From positions 1,674,001 to 1,738,000 of the forward strand of contig NTJI01000001.1 of assembly GCA_002307375.1 (NCBI GenBank): a DNA stretch of 64,000 bases, read 5' to 3'. Every line of letters starts with the position of its first letter. Positions within the stretch are counted from its first letter, which is position 1. This document shows, in pieces, positions 17,733 to 27,551 of the stretch. The notes under the pieces are model-generated. The model had not been told where the DNA came from and did not search any database. It saw only the letters and a program-made list of their open reading frames with translations. The DNA is from Lysobacteraceae bacterium NML93-0399. Its GTDB lineage: Bacteria; Pseudomonadota; Gammaproteobacteria; Xanthomonadales; Xanthomonadaceae. The translations under genes and the position numbers were made by a program.

Positions 17733-18356
17733 ATGCAGATGTCCCGATTCCTGCTGCCCTTGCCCGCCGCGCTGGCGCTCGCGCTGGCCGCCTGTGGCGG
17801 CAACACGACCGACGGCACGACCGACAATGCTGCGGCCGAAGCCGATCGCGCCGCCGAAAACGCCACCACGCCCGGCGCCGTTCCGCCGCCGGTGGCCACA
17901 TCGAATGCGGTGGCGATGGTCACGCTGGCGCCGACCGCCGGCAACCAGACCGCGGGCACCTTGCGCTTTGCGAGCGTCGACGGCCGCATCGAGGTGACCG
18001 GCGAGGTGACCGGCCTGAGCGACGGCGGCACCCACGCCTTCCATGTCCACGAGAACGGCGACTGCAGCGCGCCCGATGCCAGCAGCGCCGGCGGCCACTT
18101 CAATCCCGGCGACAACGCCCACGGACGTGTCGGCCACGGCGAGCACCACGCCGGCGACAGCGACAACATCACCGCGAATGCCGATGGCACCGCCCAGGTC
18201 CAGGGCTGGCTGGAAGGCGCGACGATCGGCGACGGCGCGGCTACCGACATCGTCGGCAAGGGCGTGATCGTGCACACCGGCGAGGACGACTACACCAGCC
18301 AGCCGACCGGCGATGCCGGCGACCGTCTGGCCTGCGGCGTCATCGAGGCGGGCTGA
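17733..18356 (+). CDS. sodC: Periplasmic Cu,Zn superoxide dismutase lipoprotein
   Basis: Dismutates superoxide in the periplasm or envelope. The 207-residue sequence starts with a lipoprotein signal (LALALAAC), then a roughly 50-residue Ala/Thr linker, then a complete SodC domain. All metal ligands are visible: HAFHVHENGDC (two Cu ligands), GGHFNPGDNAHG, HGEHHAGDSDNI with the zinc Asp, VIVHTGEDDY, and Arg in GDRLACGVI. CAGGAG stands eight bases before the ATG. It is paired with a degenerate paralogue upstream, an arrangement also known in Xanthomonas. Confidence 0.95.
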   Translation: MQMSRFLLPLPAALALALAACGGNTTDGTTDNAAAEADRAAENATTPGAVPPPVATSNAVAMVTLAPTAGNQTAGTLRFASVDGRIEVTGEVTGLSDGGTHAFHVHENGDCSAPDASSAGGHFNPGDNAHGRVGHGEHHAGDSDNITANADGTAQVQGWLEGATIGDGAATDIVGKGVIVHTGEDDYTSQPTGDAGDRLACGVIEAG

Positions 18357-18363
18357 TGCACGC

Positions 18364-18391
18364 GCGGCGCCCGCGACCGTGCGGGCGCCGC
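18364..18391. terminator. Perfect 11-bp stem-loop after sodC
   Basis: GCGGCGCCCGC pairs perfectly with GCGGGCGCCGC around GACCGT, starting seven bases past the sodC stop. No T-tract follows, so it may be an mRNA-stabilising hairpin or a structure-only terminator. Confidence 0.5.
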
Positions 18392-18526
18392 CATCGTGCC
18401 GCGACCGCATGCGCGGCCGATGGAACTGAACATCCCCGCCAAGGCTTAACCCATTCAGGCAGACCGCCCGCATAATCGATTCGCGCGGGTGACGCGCCTG
18501 TTCTGCATTTTTCCCCGGAGTCCTGC

Positions 18527-20122
18527 ATGCGCGTGAGTTCCCTGACGCTGGCCCTGTCCCTGCTGTTGTCGCCAGCCGCCTTCGCGCAGACGCCACCCGA
18601 GACGCCGCCGCCGCCGCAGACGCCGGTGCCCACGCCAGCCGATACGCCGGCGCCGGGTTCGGACGAGGCGCAGGACGTCGTGGCGGCCAGCGACGATCCC
18701 GAGGCCGCCACGCATGCCTCCAGCCGCGTGCCGCTGCAGGAGATCCGCCGATACGTCGGCGTGTTCAATGCCGTACGCGAGGCCTATGTCGAGCCGGTCG
18801 AGGACCGTGCGCTGATGTCCTCGGCGATCCGCGGCCTGCTGCTCGACCTCGACCCGCACAGTGTCTACATGGAAAAGGAGGCCGCCGAAGCCTTCGACGA
18901 GGGCACCGAAGGTGCCTACGATGGCATCGGCGTCGAGGTCATGTATCTGCCCGACGGCAGCCTGCGCGTCATCGCGCCGATCGACGGCACACCCGCCGCC
19001 AAGGCCGGCATCCGCGCCGGCGACGTCATCGTCAGCGTCGATGGGCAGACGCTCACGCCGTCCGACCACGAAGGGTCCGGCCCGCTGCGCGGCGCGCCGG
19101 GCACCTCGGTGATGCTGGGCGTGCTGCGCGACGGTGAAACGGCGCCGCTCGACATCCGCGTCGACCGCGAAACCATCCGCGTCGTCAGCGTGCGCGGGCG
19201 CATGCTCGAACCCGGCTACGGCTACATCCGCGTCAGCCAGTTCCAGATGGACACCGCAGCCGATTTCAGCCGCATCCTCGGCGAGCTCAAGCAGGAGGCG
19301 GGCGGCAACCTGCGCGGCCTCGTGCTCGACCTGCGCAGCAACCCGGGCGGCCTGCTGACGTCCGCGGTGCAGATCGCCGACGACCTGCTCGACAGCGGCA
19401 AGATCGTCAGCACCCGTGGCCGCATCCCGATCAGTGAAGCCGAATTCAGTGCCACGCCGGGCGATCTGCTCGAGGGCGCGCCGGTGATCGTGCTGGTCGA
19501 CGTCGGTTCGGCCAGCGCCTCGGAAGTGCTGGCCGGCGCGCTGCGCGACAACAACCGCGCCCGCGTCATCGGCAGCCGCACCTTCGGCAAGGGCTCGGTG
19601 CAGACCGTGCTGCCGCTCGACAACGGCGACTCGGTCAAGCTCACTACCGCCCGCTATTACACGCCCAGCGGCCGCTCCATCCAGGCCCGCGGCATCGACC
19701 CCGATATCGTGCTGCGCCCCGAAGGCAGCGAGACCGCCGACCCCAACGCCCCGCGTGCGGCCAGCGCCTACACCGAAGCCAATCTGCCCGGTCACCTGCA
19801 GGGCGACGAGGAAGACGGCTCGACCGGCGGCGAAGCGCTGCCGGGCGATGCGCCGATCGACGCCGCCCTGGCCGAACTGAAGAAGCCCTGGGTGCCGACG
19901 GCGCAGGCGCCGCGTGCGGCGACACCGGCGGCGGTCGCGCCGGCGGAGCGTGGCGGAAGCACGCCGCCTGCGGCGGATGCGGACGTGGATGCGGATGCGC
20001 AGCCTTCGCAGGATGCGGGCCCCGACAGCGAAGACGCATCGGCAGCATCCGAAGCGTCCGACGTTGGGCCGCCAGCGGATGCGGAAACGCCGGCGGACGA
20101 CGCGACACCGACGACGCCCTGA
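18527..20122 (+). CDS. ctpA: CtpA-type S41 carboxy-terminal processing protease
   Basis: Periplasmic serine protease that trims or degrades envelope proteins from the C-terminus. It has a Sec signal peptide (residues 1-20), a Pro-rich linker to about 65, a helical cap, a PDZ domain (GIGVEVMYLPDGSLRVIAPI, AAKAGIRAGDVIVSVDG), and the S41 core with LRSNPGG, the nucleophile region GSASASEVLAGALR (Ser330) and the base Lys355 in FGKGSVQTVLPL. The C-terminal 90 residues are a low-complexity Ala/Pro/Asp tail rich in DADVDADA-type sequence, longer than usual. CCGGAG precedes the ATG. Confidence 0.93.
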   Translation: MRVSSLTLALSLLLSPAAFAQTPPETPPPPQTPVPTPADTPAPGSDEAQDVVAASDDPEAATHASSRVPLQEIRRYVGVFNAVREAYVEPVEDRALMSSAIRGLLLDLDPHSVYMEKEAAEAFDEGTEGAYDGIGVEVMYLPDGSLRVIAPIDGTPAAKAGIRAGDVIVSVDGQTLTPSDHEGSGPLRGAPGTSVMLGVLRDGETAPLDIRVDRETIRVVSVRGRMLEPGYGYIRVSQFQMDTAADFSRILGELKQEAGGNLRGLVLDLRSNPGGLLTSAVQIADDLLDSGKIVSTRGRIPISEAEFSATPGDLLEGAPVIVLVDVGSASASEVLAGALRDNNRARVIGSRTFGKGSVQTVLPLDNGDSVKLTTARYYTPSGRSIQARGIDPDIVLRPEGSETADPNAPRAASAYTEANLPGHLQGDEEDGSTGGEALPGDAPIDAALAELKKPWVPTAQAPRAATPAAVAPAERGGSTPPAADADVDADAQPSQDAGPDSEDASAASEASDVGPPADAETPADDATPTTP

Positions 20123-20219
20123 GCGGAACACGCGGCGGCATCCGCCATCGCGCGCCGCCGCGCGGGTTCCGCTACAATCCGCAGCCGCCTGCCGCATCGC
20201 TGCGACCAGGCCGGTCCAA

Positions 20220-20296
20220 GCGCCTGTAGCTCAGCCGGATAGAGTAGTGGCTTCCGAAGCCATTGGTCGGGGGTTCGAATCCCTCCAGGCGCGCCA
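20220..20296 (+). tRNA. tRNA-Arg (anticodon CCG)
   Basis: A full cloverleaf can be drawn. The acceptor arm is GCGCCTG with CAGGCGC plus discriminator G and an encoded CCA (20294-20296). The anticodon stem GTGGC/GCCAT carries loop TTCCGAA (anticodon CCG), and the T arm GGGGG/CCCTC-type carries TTCGAAT. It reads CGG arginine codons, which are common in this GC-rich DNA. It lies between ctpA and crcB. Confidence 0.97.
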
Positions 20297-20428
20297 TCTT
20301 CCGCGATGGCCCGAAGATGGCCACCGCGCCTCGCCCACGGACGCCGTGCAGCCGATCTCCTTCTCCAGGTCACACCGCGTCTTGCCCACGGCGTGGCGTG
20401 TGCGCATCGCGTTGCGGCGGGCTGTGCC

Positions 20429-20824
20429 TTGAACCGTCTGCTGCTGGTCGGTCTGGGCGGCGCGGTCGGCGCGATGCTGCGCTATGCGATGTCGACCGGA
20501 CTCCTGTATCTGTCGGGCGCCAGCGCCGCGGCGCCGCCGCGGTTTCCGCTCGCGACTTTGGCCGTCAACCTGCTCGGCTGTCTCGTCGCCGGTGTGCTGG
20601 CCGGTGGCATCGCCCGGCACGACTGGTTCACGCCCGACGTGCGCGCGCTGCTGATTGTCGGCGTGCTAGGCGGGTTCACGACGTTCTCCGCATTCGGCCT
20701 CGAAACGCTGGCGCTGCTGCGGCGCGGCGATGTGGCGATGGCGGCGGTGTATGTCGCTGCCAGCGTCCTGCTGGGACTGGCCTGCGCGGGCGTTGGCTGG
20801 TGGCTGGCCACGCGCGGCCTCTGA
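20429..20824 (+). CDS. crcB: CrcB/Fluc fluoride ion channel
   Basis: Small four-helix protein that forms a dimeric channel and lets toxic F- leave the cell. The 131-residue product shows the family signatures GLGGAVGAMLRY, TLAVNLLGCLVAGVLAG, GVLGGFTTFSAFGLE and a C-terminal helix. I chose a TTG start at 20429 because it puts LLLVGLGGAVGAMLRY at the N-terminus as in other CrcB proteins; a GTG at 20393 and an ATG at 20306 are in frame but add odd sequence. I see no fluoride (crcB-motif) riboswitch in the 130 bases after the tRNA. Confidence 0.9.
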   Translation: MNRLLLVGLGGAVGAMLRYAMSTGLLYLSGASAAAPPRFPLATLAVNLLGCLVAGVLAGGIARHDWFTPDVRALLIVGVLGGFTTFSAFGLETLALLRRGDVAMAAVYVAASVLLGLACAGVGWWLATRGL

Positions 20825-20846
20825 AATCCCGCGGCGCGCGGCGTTT

Positions 20847-22013
20847 TCAGTCCCCGCCGAACAGGTCCCGGCTGTAGACCTTGTCGGCCACGTCGCGGAT
20901 GTCGTCGGTCAGCCGGTTGGCGAGGATGACGTCGGCCTGCTGCTTGAAGGCCGCCAGGTCGTTGACCACGCGCGAGCGGAAGAAGTCCGGTGCATCGAGT
21001 ACCGGCTCGTGGACGATGACCTCGATGCCCTTGGCTTTGATGCGTTTCATGACGCCCTGGATGGCCGATGCGCGGAAATTGTCGCTGCCGGCCTTCATGA
21101 CCAGCCGGTAGATGCCGACCACCTTGGGCTCGCGGCGCACGATGTCGGCGGCGATGAAATCCTTGCGCGTCGTGTTCGCCGAGACGATCGCCTGGATCAG
21201 GTTCTGCGGCACGGCGTCGTAGTTGGCCAGCAGTTGGCGGGTGTCCTTGGGCAGGCAGTAGCCGCCGTAGCCGAACGAGGGATTGTTGTAGTGCTGGCCG
21301 ATCCGCGGGTCCAGACACACGCCTTCGATGATCTGCCGCGTGTCGAGGCCGTGGGTGCAGGCATAGCTGTCGAGTTCGTTGAAATAGGCCACGCGCATCG
21401 CGAGGTAGGTATTGGCGAACAGCTTGATCGCCTCGGCTTCGGTAGCGCCGGTGAACAGGACCGGCACGTTGGGATCGAGTGCGGCTTCGCGCAGCAGGCC
21501 GGCGAAGACCGTCGCGCGCTCGGAGCGTTCGCCGACCACGATGCGGCTCGGACGCAGGTTGTCGTGCAGGGCGCGGCCTTCGCGCAGGAACTCGGGCGAG
21601 AACAGGATGCGGTCGGTACCGAACATCGCGCGCACGCGCGTCGTGTAGCCCACCGGCACGGTCGACTTGATGACGATGGTCGCCTCGGGTTCGATCGCCA
21701 GCACGTTGGCGATCACCGCTTCGACCGAACGTGTATTGAAGGTATTGGTGGTGGCGTCGTAATCGGTCGGGGTCGCGACGATGACGTAGTCCGCGCCGGC
21801 GAAGGCTTCGGCCGGGATCAGCGTGGCGCGGAAGTCCAGGTCGGGCCGCGTGAGATAGGCGCGGATGTCGTCGTCTTCCAGCGGCGACTCGCGACGGTTG
21901 AGCGCCTCGACCCGGGCGGCGTCGATGTCCAGTGCGACGACCGTGTGGCGCTGGGCCAGCAGCAGGGCGTTGGACAGGCCCACGTAACCGGTACCGGCGA
22001 TGGCGATGCGCAT
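20847..22013 (-). CDS. ugd: UDP-glucose 6-dehydrogenase
   Basis: Oxidises UDP-glucose to UDP-glucuronate with NAD+, providing precursors for capsule, exopolysaccharide or lipid A decoration. The NAD fold begins [20 protein letters not shown]. Family motifs are [43 protein letters not shown] and the catalytic Cys253 in [12 protein letters not shown]. The 388-residue length is the same as the short E. coli Ugd. It is convergent with crcB and divergent from ubiA. No other polysaccharide genes are close, so its pathway here is open. Confidence 0.93.
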   Translation of the reverse strand: MRIAIAGTGYVGLSNALLLAQRHTVVALDIDAARVEALNRRESPLEDDDIRAYLTRPDLDFRATLIPAEAFAGADYVIVATPTDYDATTNTFNTRSVEAVIANVLAIEPEATIVIKSTVPVGYTTRVRAMFGTDRILFSPEFLREGRALHDNLRPSRIVVGERSERATVFAGLLREAALDPNVPVLFTGATEAEAIKLFANTYLAMRVAYFNELDSYACTHGLDTRQIIEGVCLDPRIGQHYNNPSFGYGGYCLPKDTRQLLANYDAVPQNLIQAIVSANTTRKDFIAADIVRREPKVVGIYRLVMKAGSDNFRASAIQGVMKRIKAKGIEVIVHEPVLDAPDFFRSRVVNDLAAFKQQADVILANRLTDDIRDVADKVYSRDLFGGD

Positions 22014-22128
22014 GCGCGTGCCCCCTGGGAGTCCGGCGCGATGCTAGGCAGCGAGTGTGTCGGCTTGACGACCGCGCACGGCGTTCGCCCACGTCGGGCG
22101 CGGAAAGCCGCTGCTATCCTCCCGCGCC

Positions 22129-23049
22129 ATGCACGATTACGAACGTTTCGCCGCTCCCCATGTGCCGCGCTGGCGCGAGCGCCTGCGCCAGTACTGGAAG
22201 CTGGTGCGCGGCGATCGCCCGATCGGCTGGTTGCTGCTGCTGTGGCCGACGTGGTGGGCGCTGTGGATCGCGGCCGAAGGCGTGCCGCCGCTGTGGACGC
22301 TGTTCGTCTTCAGCGCCGGTGTCTGGCTGACGCGCTCGGCCGGCTGCGTCATCAACGACTACGCCGACCGCTGGCTCGACCCGCATGTCGAGCGCACCAA
22401 GGACCGCCCACTCGCCAGCGGCGCAGTGCGCGGGCGCGAGGCGCTGTGGCTGTTCGCGGCGTTGATGCTGGTGGCCTTCGCGCTGGTGCTGACGATGAAC
22501 GGGCTGACGATCGCGATGAGCGTCGTCGGCGTGGGCCTGGCCGCGAGTTATCCCTATCTCAAGCGCCATACCTACCTGCCGCAGGTGTATCTGGGTCTGG
22601 CGTTCGGCTGGGCGATCCCGATGGCGTTCGCGGCCGTGCAGGGCACGGTACCGCCGCTGGGCTGGGTGCTGTTCGTGGCCAACATCTTCTGGACCACCGC
22701 CTACGACACCTGGTACGCGATGGTCGACCGCGAGGACGACATCCGCGCAGGCTCGAAATCCACCGCCATCCTGTTCGGCGATCTCGATCTCGTCGCCCAG
22801 GGCGTGCTGTACGCGCTGGCGTTTGCCGCGCTGGGTCTGGTGGGACGCGGGGCCGGCCTGGGTGCGAACTACTGGCTGGGTCTGGGCGTGGCGGCGCTGC
22901 TGGTGGTGTGGGAATTCGCCATCGCCCGCAGGCGCGAACGCGATGCCTGCTTTCGCGCGTTCCTGCACAACCACTGGGTCGGCATGACGATCTTCGCCGG
23001 TATCGCCGCGCACTACGCGCTGCCGCCGGTAACAGCTCTGGCCGCCTGA
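22129..23049 (+). CDS. ubiA: UbiA, 4-hydroxybenzoate polyprenyltransferase
   Basis: Membrane prenyltransferase that attaches the octaprenyl chain to 4-hydroxybenzoate in ubiquinone synthesis. Of 306 residues, about eight helices are predicted. The two Asp-rich Mg2+/diphosphate motifs are [20 protein letters not shown] and [28 protein letters not shown] near the N-terminus is typical of proteobacterial UbiA. It is a single gene; ubiC is not next to it. Confidence 0.94.
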   Translation: MHDYERFAAPHVPRWRERLRQYWKLVRGDRPIGWLLLLWPTWWALWIAAEGVPPLWTLFVFSAGVWLTRSAGCVINDYADRWLDPHVERTKDRPLASGAVRGREALWLFAALMLVAFALVLTMNGLTIAMSVVGVGLAASYPYLKRHTYLPQVYLGLAFGWAIPMAFAAVQGTVPPLGWVLFVANIFWTTAYDTWYAMVDREDDIRAGSKSTAILFGDLDLVAQGVLYALAFAALGLVGRGAGLGANYWLGLGVAALLVVWEFAIARRRERDACFRAFLHNHWVGMTIFAGIAAHYALPPVTALAA

Positions 23050-23102
23050 ACGCCGCGTCCGCGCCGCTGGGCACGGGCGTCCACGCGTCGTTGCCGCGCG
23101 AC

Positions 23103-23846
23103 TCAACGCACCCGCGCGCAGACCCAGGCATCGACACGACGCGCACCGGCGCGGCGCAGGGCGCGTGCGGCGGCGTGCAGGGTGGCGCCGGTGGTCAGCA
23201 CGTCGTCGACCAGCACCACATGCGTCGGCACCGGCCGCCCCGGCGGCACGACGAAAGCGCCGCGCAGGTTGCGGGCGCGGGCCCTGGCGTCGAGTCGCGA
23301 TTGCGGCGCCGTGGCGCGCACGCGTTGCAGCAACTCGGCACGCAGGGGCAGGGCGTGGTGTCGCGCGAGCATGCGCGCCAGTTCCAGCGCCTGGTCGTAG
23401 CCGCGTTCGCGCAGGCGCACGCGATGCAGCGGGACCGGCACCAGCGCATCGGGCCGGGGCAGGTGCGTGGTGGCGGCCGCGAGGGCGCGGCCCAGCAAGG
23501 CGCCGGCGGCAAGGTCGCGATGGAACTTGAAGCGCGGCAGCAGGCGATCGACCGGAAAGCCGTAGTCGAACGCCGCCACGACCGCATCGAGCGGTGGCGG
23601 GCGACGCAGGCAGCGGCCGCACAGCGGGTCATGGCCCAGCGGCAGCGGCATCGCGCAGGCGGCGCAGGCATGGCCCATCCACGGCAACGCCGCTTCGCAG
23701 GTGGCGCACAGCTGACGTCCGGCGCGCGCCGGTTCCCGGCAGACCACACAGCGGGCGGGGAGCAGGGCGGCCAGCAACACTCGCCAGGGGGACTGCCCAC
23801 CGCCGTCAACCACGGTCGCTCGATTCAGGTTGACAGCGTCGGGCAT
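23103..23846 (-). CDS. ComF-family phosphoribosyltransferase-like protein
   Basis: ComF/GntX family protein, linked to DNA uptake in competent bacteria. An N-terminal zinc-ribbon-like region has cysteine pairs (CVVCREPARAGRQLCATC, then CAACAMPLPLGHDPLCGRC). The phosphoribosyltransferase fold carries DALVPVPLHRVRLRERGYDQ and the PRPP-binding loop VVLVDDVLTTGATL. The 247-residue length is usual. Its start lies 50 bases from bioB, facing away, an arrangement common in gammaproteobacteria. Confidence 0.92.
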   Translation of the reverse strand: MPDAVNLNRATVVDGGGQSPWRVLLAALLPARCVVCREPARAGRQLCATCEAALPWMGHACAACAMPLPLGHDPLCGRCLRRPPPLDAVVAAFDYGFPVDRLLPRFKFHRDLAAGALLGRALAAATTHLPRPDALVPVPLHRVRLRERGYDQALELARMLARHHALPLRAELLQRVRATAPQSRLDARARARNLRGAFVVPPGRPVPTHVVLVDDVLTTGATLHAAARALRRAGARRVDAWVCARVR

Positions 23847-23895
23847 GCTTTCCAGACTGCCGGGCTTATCCCGCCGTCACCGTCGGTAGATCGCC

Positions 23896-24972
23896 ATGTC
23901 CGTTGTCAGCCACGCCCGCGAAACCGCCGGCCAGCCCGCTCCTGTCCGCCACGACTGGTCGCGCAGCGAAATCGAAGCGCTGTTCGCGTTGCCGCTCACC
24001 GAGCTGCTGTTTCGCGCCGCCGGCGTGCACCGCCAGCACTTCGACCCCACCGAGGTCCAGGTCAGCACGCTGCTGTCGGTCAAGACCGGCGGCTGTCCCG
24101 AGGATTGCAGCTACTGCCCGCAGGCGCAGCGCTATCACACCGGTGTGCAGGCGACGAAGCTGATGGAAACCGAAGCCGTGCTGGAAAAGGCCCGCCAGGC
24201 CAAGGCCGCCGGCGCCACACGTTTCTGCATGGGCGCGGCCTGGCGCTCGCCCAAGGACCGCGACGTGCCGAAGGTCGCGGCGATGATCCGCGAGGTCAAG
24301 GCGCTGGGCCTGGAGACCTGCGCCACGCTCGGCATGCTGACCGGCGAACAGGCGCGCGCGCTGAAAGACGCGGGCCTTGACTACTACAACCACAATCTCG
24401 ACACCGATCCCGAGTTCTACGACTCGATCATCCAGACGCGCGAGATCCAGGACCGCCTGACCACGCTCGAACACGTGCGCGACGCCGGGCTCAAGACCTG
24501 CTGCGGCGGCATCGTCGGCATGGGCGAGAGCGGTCGCCAGCGCGCCGGCCTGCTGCGCACGCTGGCCAATCTGCCGGTGCATCCCGATTCGGTGCCGATC
24601 AACCGTCTGGTGCAGGTGGAAGGCACGCCGCTGCACGGCACCGAGGAGATCGATCCGTTCGATTTCGTCCGCACGATCGCGGTCGCGCGCATCCTGATGC
24701 CGCGTTCGATGGTGCGGCTGTCGGCCGGCCGCCAGGACATGAGCGACGAACTGCAGGCGATGTGCTTCCTCGCCGGCGCCAACTCGATCTTCTACGGCGA
24801 GCAGCTGCTGACCACCGGCAACCCCGACACCGAGCGCGACATGGCGCTGTTCGCGCGTCTGGGCCTCAAGCCGATGCAGGTGCATGTCGATGCCGAGGGA
24901 CACGATCACCCCGGCACCGTCCACGCCGACATCATCGAACTGCCGCAGCACCCGCGGAGCTGCGCGGCGTGA
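23896..24972 (+). CDS. bioB: BioB, biotin synthase
   Basis: Radical-SAM enzyme that inserts sulfur into dethiobiotin to make biotin. The 4Fe-4S site for SAM is [12 protein letters not shown] (Cys67, Cys71, Cys74), and the 2Fe-2S ligands lie in [31 protein letters not shown] and [14 protein letters not shown]. The 358-residue length is normal. It opens the biotin operon. A TTGACA hexamer at 23830 could be a -35 box, but no convincing -10 follows at the right spacing, so the promoter is not called. Confidence 0.97.
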   Translation: MSVVSHARETAGQPAPVRHDWSRSEIEALFALPLTELLFRAAGVHRQHFDPTEVQVSTLLSVKTGGCPEDCSYCPQAQRYHTGVQATKLMETEAVLEKARQAKAAGATRFCMGAAWRSPKDRDVPKVAAMIREVKALGLETCATLGMLTGEQARALKDAGLDYYNHNLDTDPEFYDSIIQTREIQDRLTTLEHVRDAGLKTCCGGIVGMGESGRQRAGLLRTLANLPVHPDSVPINRLVQVEGTPLHGTEEIDPFDFVRTIAVARILMPRSMVRLSAGRQDMSDELQAMCFLAGANSIFYGEQLLTTGNPDTERDMALFARLGLKPMQVHVDAEGHDHPGTVHADIIELPQHPRSCAA

Positions 24973-25328
24973 TGCCGTGGTTCGGCTGGGTCTATCTGGT
25001 GCTGCTGGCACTGGTGGGCCTGAGCGGGCTCGCGTTGAGTCTGCGCGCCGGCCAGTCGAAGTTGCTCGCACTCGCACGGTTCGCCGCGGTCGCGGTGCTG
25101 GCCTGGGGCGTGGTGCTGTACGTCCGTGATGCCGGCGCGTCGGTGCTGTTCGCAGGGGCGTTGTTCGTGTCGGTGTTGCTGCTCGCGCAGAAGAGCGTGG
25201 CCGACGCGCGCCAGGCGCAGGACCTGCAGCTCGATCGCGCGGGTCGTGCCGGCGTGGCGATCAACGGCCTGCTGATGCTGCCGGCGGTCGCCATGGGCGC
25301 GCTGGCGATCTGGAGCAGTCGTGCCTGA
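24972..25328 (+). CDS. Small membrane protein inside the biotin operon
   Basis: I do not recognise the family. The 118-residue product is almost all hydrophobic, with four likely helices ([71 protein letters not shown]) and one charged loop ([20 protein letters not shown]). It starts in a TGATG overlap with bioB and overlaps bioF by eight bases, so its translation is tied to both. The position suggests a role in biotin metabolism or transport, but the sequence shows no motif to prove it. Confidence 0.78.
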   Translation: MPWFGWVYLVLLALVGLSGLALSLRAGQSKLLALARFAAVAVLAWGVVLYVRDAGASVLFAGALFVSVLLLAQKSVADARQAQDLQLDRAGRAGVAINGLLMLPAVAMGALAIWSSRA

Positions 25329-26550
25329 CCGGCCCGACCTGCGCGCGCGGGTGCGCGCCGCGCGCGACAGCCGCATCGCCGCGCAGGCGCAGCGCGTGCG
25401 GCGCATCGTCGCGCGCCGTGATGGCATGCGCTGCGAGGTGCATGACGACGGCGGCGCCGGCCGCTGGCTGCAGAACTTCTGCAGCAACGACTATCTCGGC
25501 CTGGCCGCGCATTTCCAGGTGTCCGGCGCGCTGCAGGACGCCGCGGCGTTGCACGGCGCCGGCAGCGGCGGCTCGCATCTGGTCAGCGGGCATCACGCCC
25601 TGCACGACGCGCTCGAACGCGAGATCGCCGACTGGCTGCAGGTGCCGGCCGCGCTGCTGCTGGGCAGCGGCTTCGCGGCGAACCTGGCCGTGCTGCAGGG
25701 CCTGCTCGGCGAAGGCGATGCCTGCGTGCAGGACCGCCTCAACCACGCCAGCCTGATCGATGCCGCGCGTCTGGCCGGCTGCCGCCTGCGCCGCTACCCG
25801 CATGGCGACGCCCAGGGCGCGTTGCGCCAGCTGCGCACCCTGGCCGACGGTGCCGCGGTGCTCGCCACCGACGGTGTCTTCAGCATGGACGGTGACGTCG
25901 CACCGCTGCGCGAGCTGTCGATCATCGCCCGCGTGCAGCGGGCCCTGCTGTACGTCGACGACGCGCATGGCGTGGGCGTCATCGGCCCCGAGGGCCGGGG
26001 CAGCGTCGCCGACGCGCGCCTGGACGTGGACGCGGTGCCGCTGCAGCTGGTGACGCTGGGCAAGGCGCTCGGCAGCTGTGGCGCGGTGCTGGCCGGCGAT
26101 GCCGACCTCGTCGCGCATCTGGCCGAAACCGCGCGGCCCTACGTCTACACCACCGCCCTGCCGCCGGCAGTCGCGGCGGCGGCGCTGGCTGCGGTGCGGC
26201 TTGCCCGGCACGAGCACTGGCGCCGCGAGCGACTGACGACGCTGGTGCAGCGCTTCCGCCTGCGCGCACTGCGCCACGGTCTGGACCTGATGCCGTCCGA
26301 CACGCCCATCCAGCCGGTGCGCTGTGGCGACAACGCGACCGCCCTGGCGATGTCGCGTGCGCTCGATGCCGCCGGTTTCTGGGTCGCGGCGATCCGCCCG
26401 CCCACCGTGCCCGAAGGCCAGGCGCGACTGCGCGTGACGCTCAGCGCCGCGCATGCCGATGCCGATGTCGACGCGCTGGTCGACGCCATCGCCGCCGCGC
26501 GCGATGCGCACGTCCCGGCCATCGCAGCCACCGCATCCCCGGCACCATGA
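25321..26550 (+). CDS. bioF: BioF, 8-amino-7-oxononanoate synthase
   Basis: PLP enzyme that condenses pimeloyl-ACP (or -CoA) with alanine, the first step of biotin ring assembly. The alpha-oxoamine synthase motifs are [41 protein letters not shown] and the PLP-binding Lys248 in [12 protein letters not shown]. The 409-residue length is slightly above E. coli BioF (384), mainly from a C-terminal Ala-rich tail. The start is a GTG inside the 3' end of the small membrane-protein gene. Confidence 0.95.
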   Translation: MPDRPDLRARVRAARDSRIAAQAQRVRRIVARRDGMRCEVHDDGGAGRWLQNFCSNDYLGLAAHFQVSGALQDAAALHGAGSGGSHLVSGHHALHDALEREIADWLQVPAALLLGSGFAANLAVLQGLLGEGDACVQDRLNHASLIDAARLAGCRLRRYPHGDAQGALRQLRTLADGAAVLATDGVFSMDGDVAPLRELSIIARVQRALLYVDDAHGVGVIGPEGRGSVADARLDVDAVPLQLVTLGKALGSCGAVLAGDADLVAHLAETARPYVYTTALPPAVAAAALAAVRLARHEHWRRERLTTLVQRFRLRALRHGLDLMPSDTPIQPVRCGDNATALAMSRALDAAGFWVAAIRPPTVPEGQARLRVTLSAAHADADVDALVDAIAAARDAHVPAIAATASPAP

Positions 26551-27551
26551 CCGCCCCGCAACACGACGCCCGCCGCGCCCTGCTCGCGGTCGGGATCGCA
26601 CTCGCTTCGGCGTTGTTCTTCACCCTGACCTACGTGCTCAACCGCGCCAGTGCCAGCGGCGGCGGCCACTGGGCGTGGATGGCGAGCCTGCGCTACTTCA
26701 TCACCCTGCCGTTGCTGCTGCCGCTGATGCCGCTGCAGGGCGGCGCGGGGCCGGTGCTGCGCGCGATCGCCGCGCATCCCTGGGCCTGGCTGCGCTGCAG
26801 TGCGATCGGGTTTCTGGTCTTTTACTGCGGGCTGTCGTTCGCCGCGTCCAGCGGCCCGGCGTGGCTGGTGGCGGGCAGTTTCCAGTTCACCGTCATCGCC
26901 GGCATGCTGTGCGCGCCGTTGATCTACCGCGACGCACGCCGGCACATTCCGCCGGCGGCGCTCGGCATCGCCGCGGCGATCCTGGCCGGCGTGCTGCTGA
27001 TGCAGTTCGGCCGCGGCGGGCCGGGGCTCGACCGTGCGGGGTGGATCGCGCTGGCCTGCGTGCTGGCCGCCGCGGTCGCGTTCCCGCTTGGTAATCGCCT
27101 GTTGCTGCTGCATCTCGAACGTACCGGCGAAGACCTCAACGCCACCCAGCGCGTGTTCGGCATGACGCTCGCCAGCCAACCGCTGTGGCTGCTCGTCGCC
27201 GGCTATGCCTGGCACCAGAGCGGCGCGCCGTCGCTGCCGCAGGTGGGCCTGGCCGCAGGTGTGGCGCTGAGCGCGGGCGTGATCGCGACGATCCTCTTCT
27301 TCCAGGCCACCGGCATGGTCCGCAACCATCCGGTCGCGCTGGGCGCGGCCGAGGCCATGCAGGCGGCCGAGCTGCTGTTCGCCGCCACGCTCGGCGCGCT
27401 GTTCCTGCACGAGGCCTGGCCGCAGGGCCGGGCGCTCGTCGGCGCGGTGGTGGTGACGCTGGGCATCGTCGCCTTCGCGGTCGTCGTCGCGCGACCTGCT
27501 GCCGGTAGCCCGCGACGCACCCGGGCATTGCGTGGAGACAAGGGCGCATGA
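26547..27551 (+). CDS. DMT-superfamily multidrug-efflux-like transporter in the biotin operon
   Basis: A 334-residue integral membrane protein with about ten helices and two EamA-like halves. It belongs to the DMT group often annotated as multidrug resistance efflux transporter. Features are [58 protein letters not shown] and [20 protein letters not shown]. Four-base overlaps join it to bioF (ATGA at 26547) and bioH (27548), so it belongs to the operon. A substrate in the pimelate, aminononanoate or biotin range is inference only. Confidence 0.82.
   Translation: MTAPQHDARRALLAVGIALASALFFTLTYVLNRASASGGGHWAWMASLRYFITLPLLLPLMPLQGGAGPVLRAIAAHPWAWLRCSAIGFLVFYCGLSFAASSGPAWLVAGSFQFTVIAGMLCAPLIYRDARRHIPPAALGIAAAILAGVLLMQFGRGGPGLDRAGWIALACVLAAAVAFPLGNRLLLLHLERTGEDLNATQRVFGMTLASQPLWLLVAGYAWHQSGAPSLPQVGLAAGVALSAGVIATILFFQATGMVRNHPVALGAAEAMQAAELLFAATLGALFLHEAWPQGRALVGAVVVTLGIVAFAVVVARPAAGSPRRTRALRGDKGA

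Noticed and set aside
20297..20428. Fluoride riboswitch ahead of crcB
   Set aside because: The conserved crcB-motif pseudoknot pieces are not visible in the 130 bases available.
23830..23858. Sigma-70 promoter for bioB (TTGACA at 23830)
   Set aside because: Seventeen bases on, only CAGACT stands at the -10 place (three of six matches), and the site lies within the start of comF; too weak to list.
20730..24380. Open frame of 1216 codons on the plus strand
   Set aside because: It runs antisense to ugd and comF and through ubiA in another frame. It shows no domain and is an effect of the high GC content.
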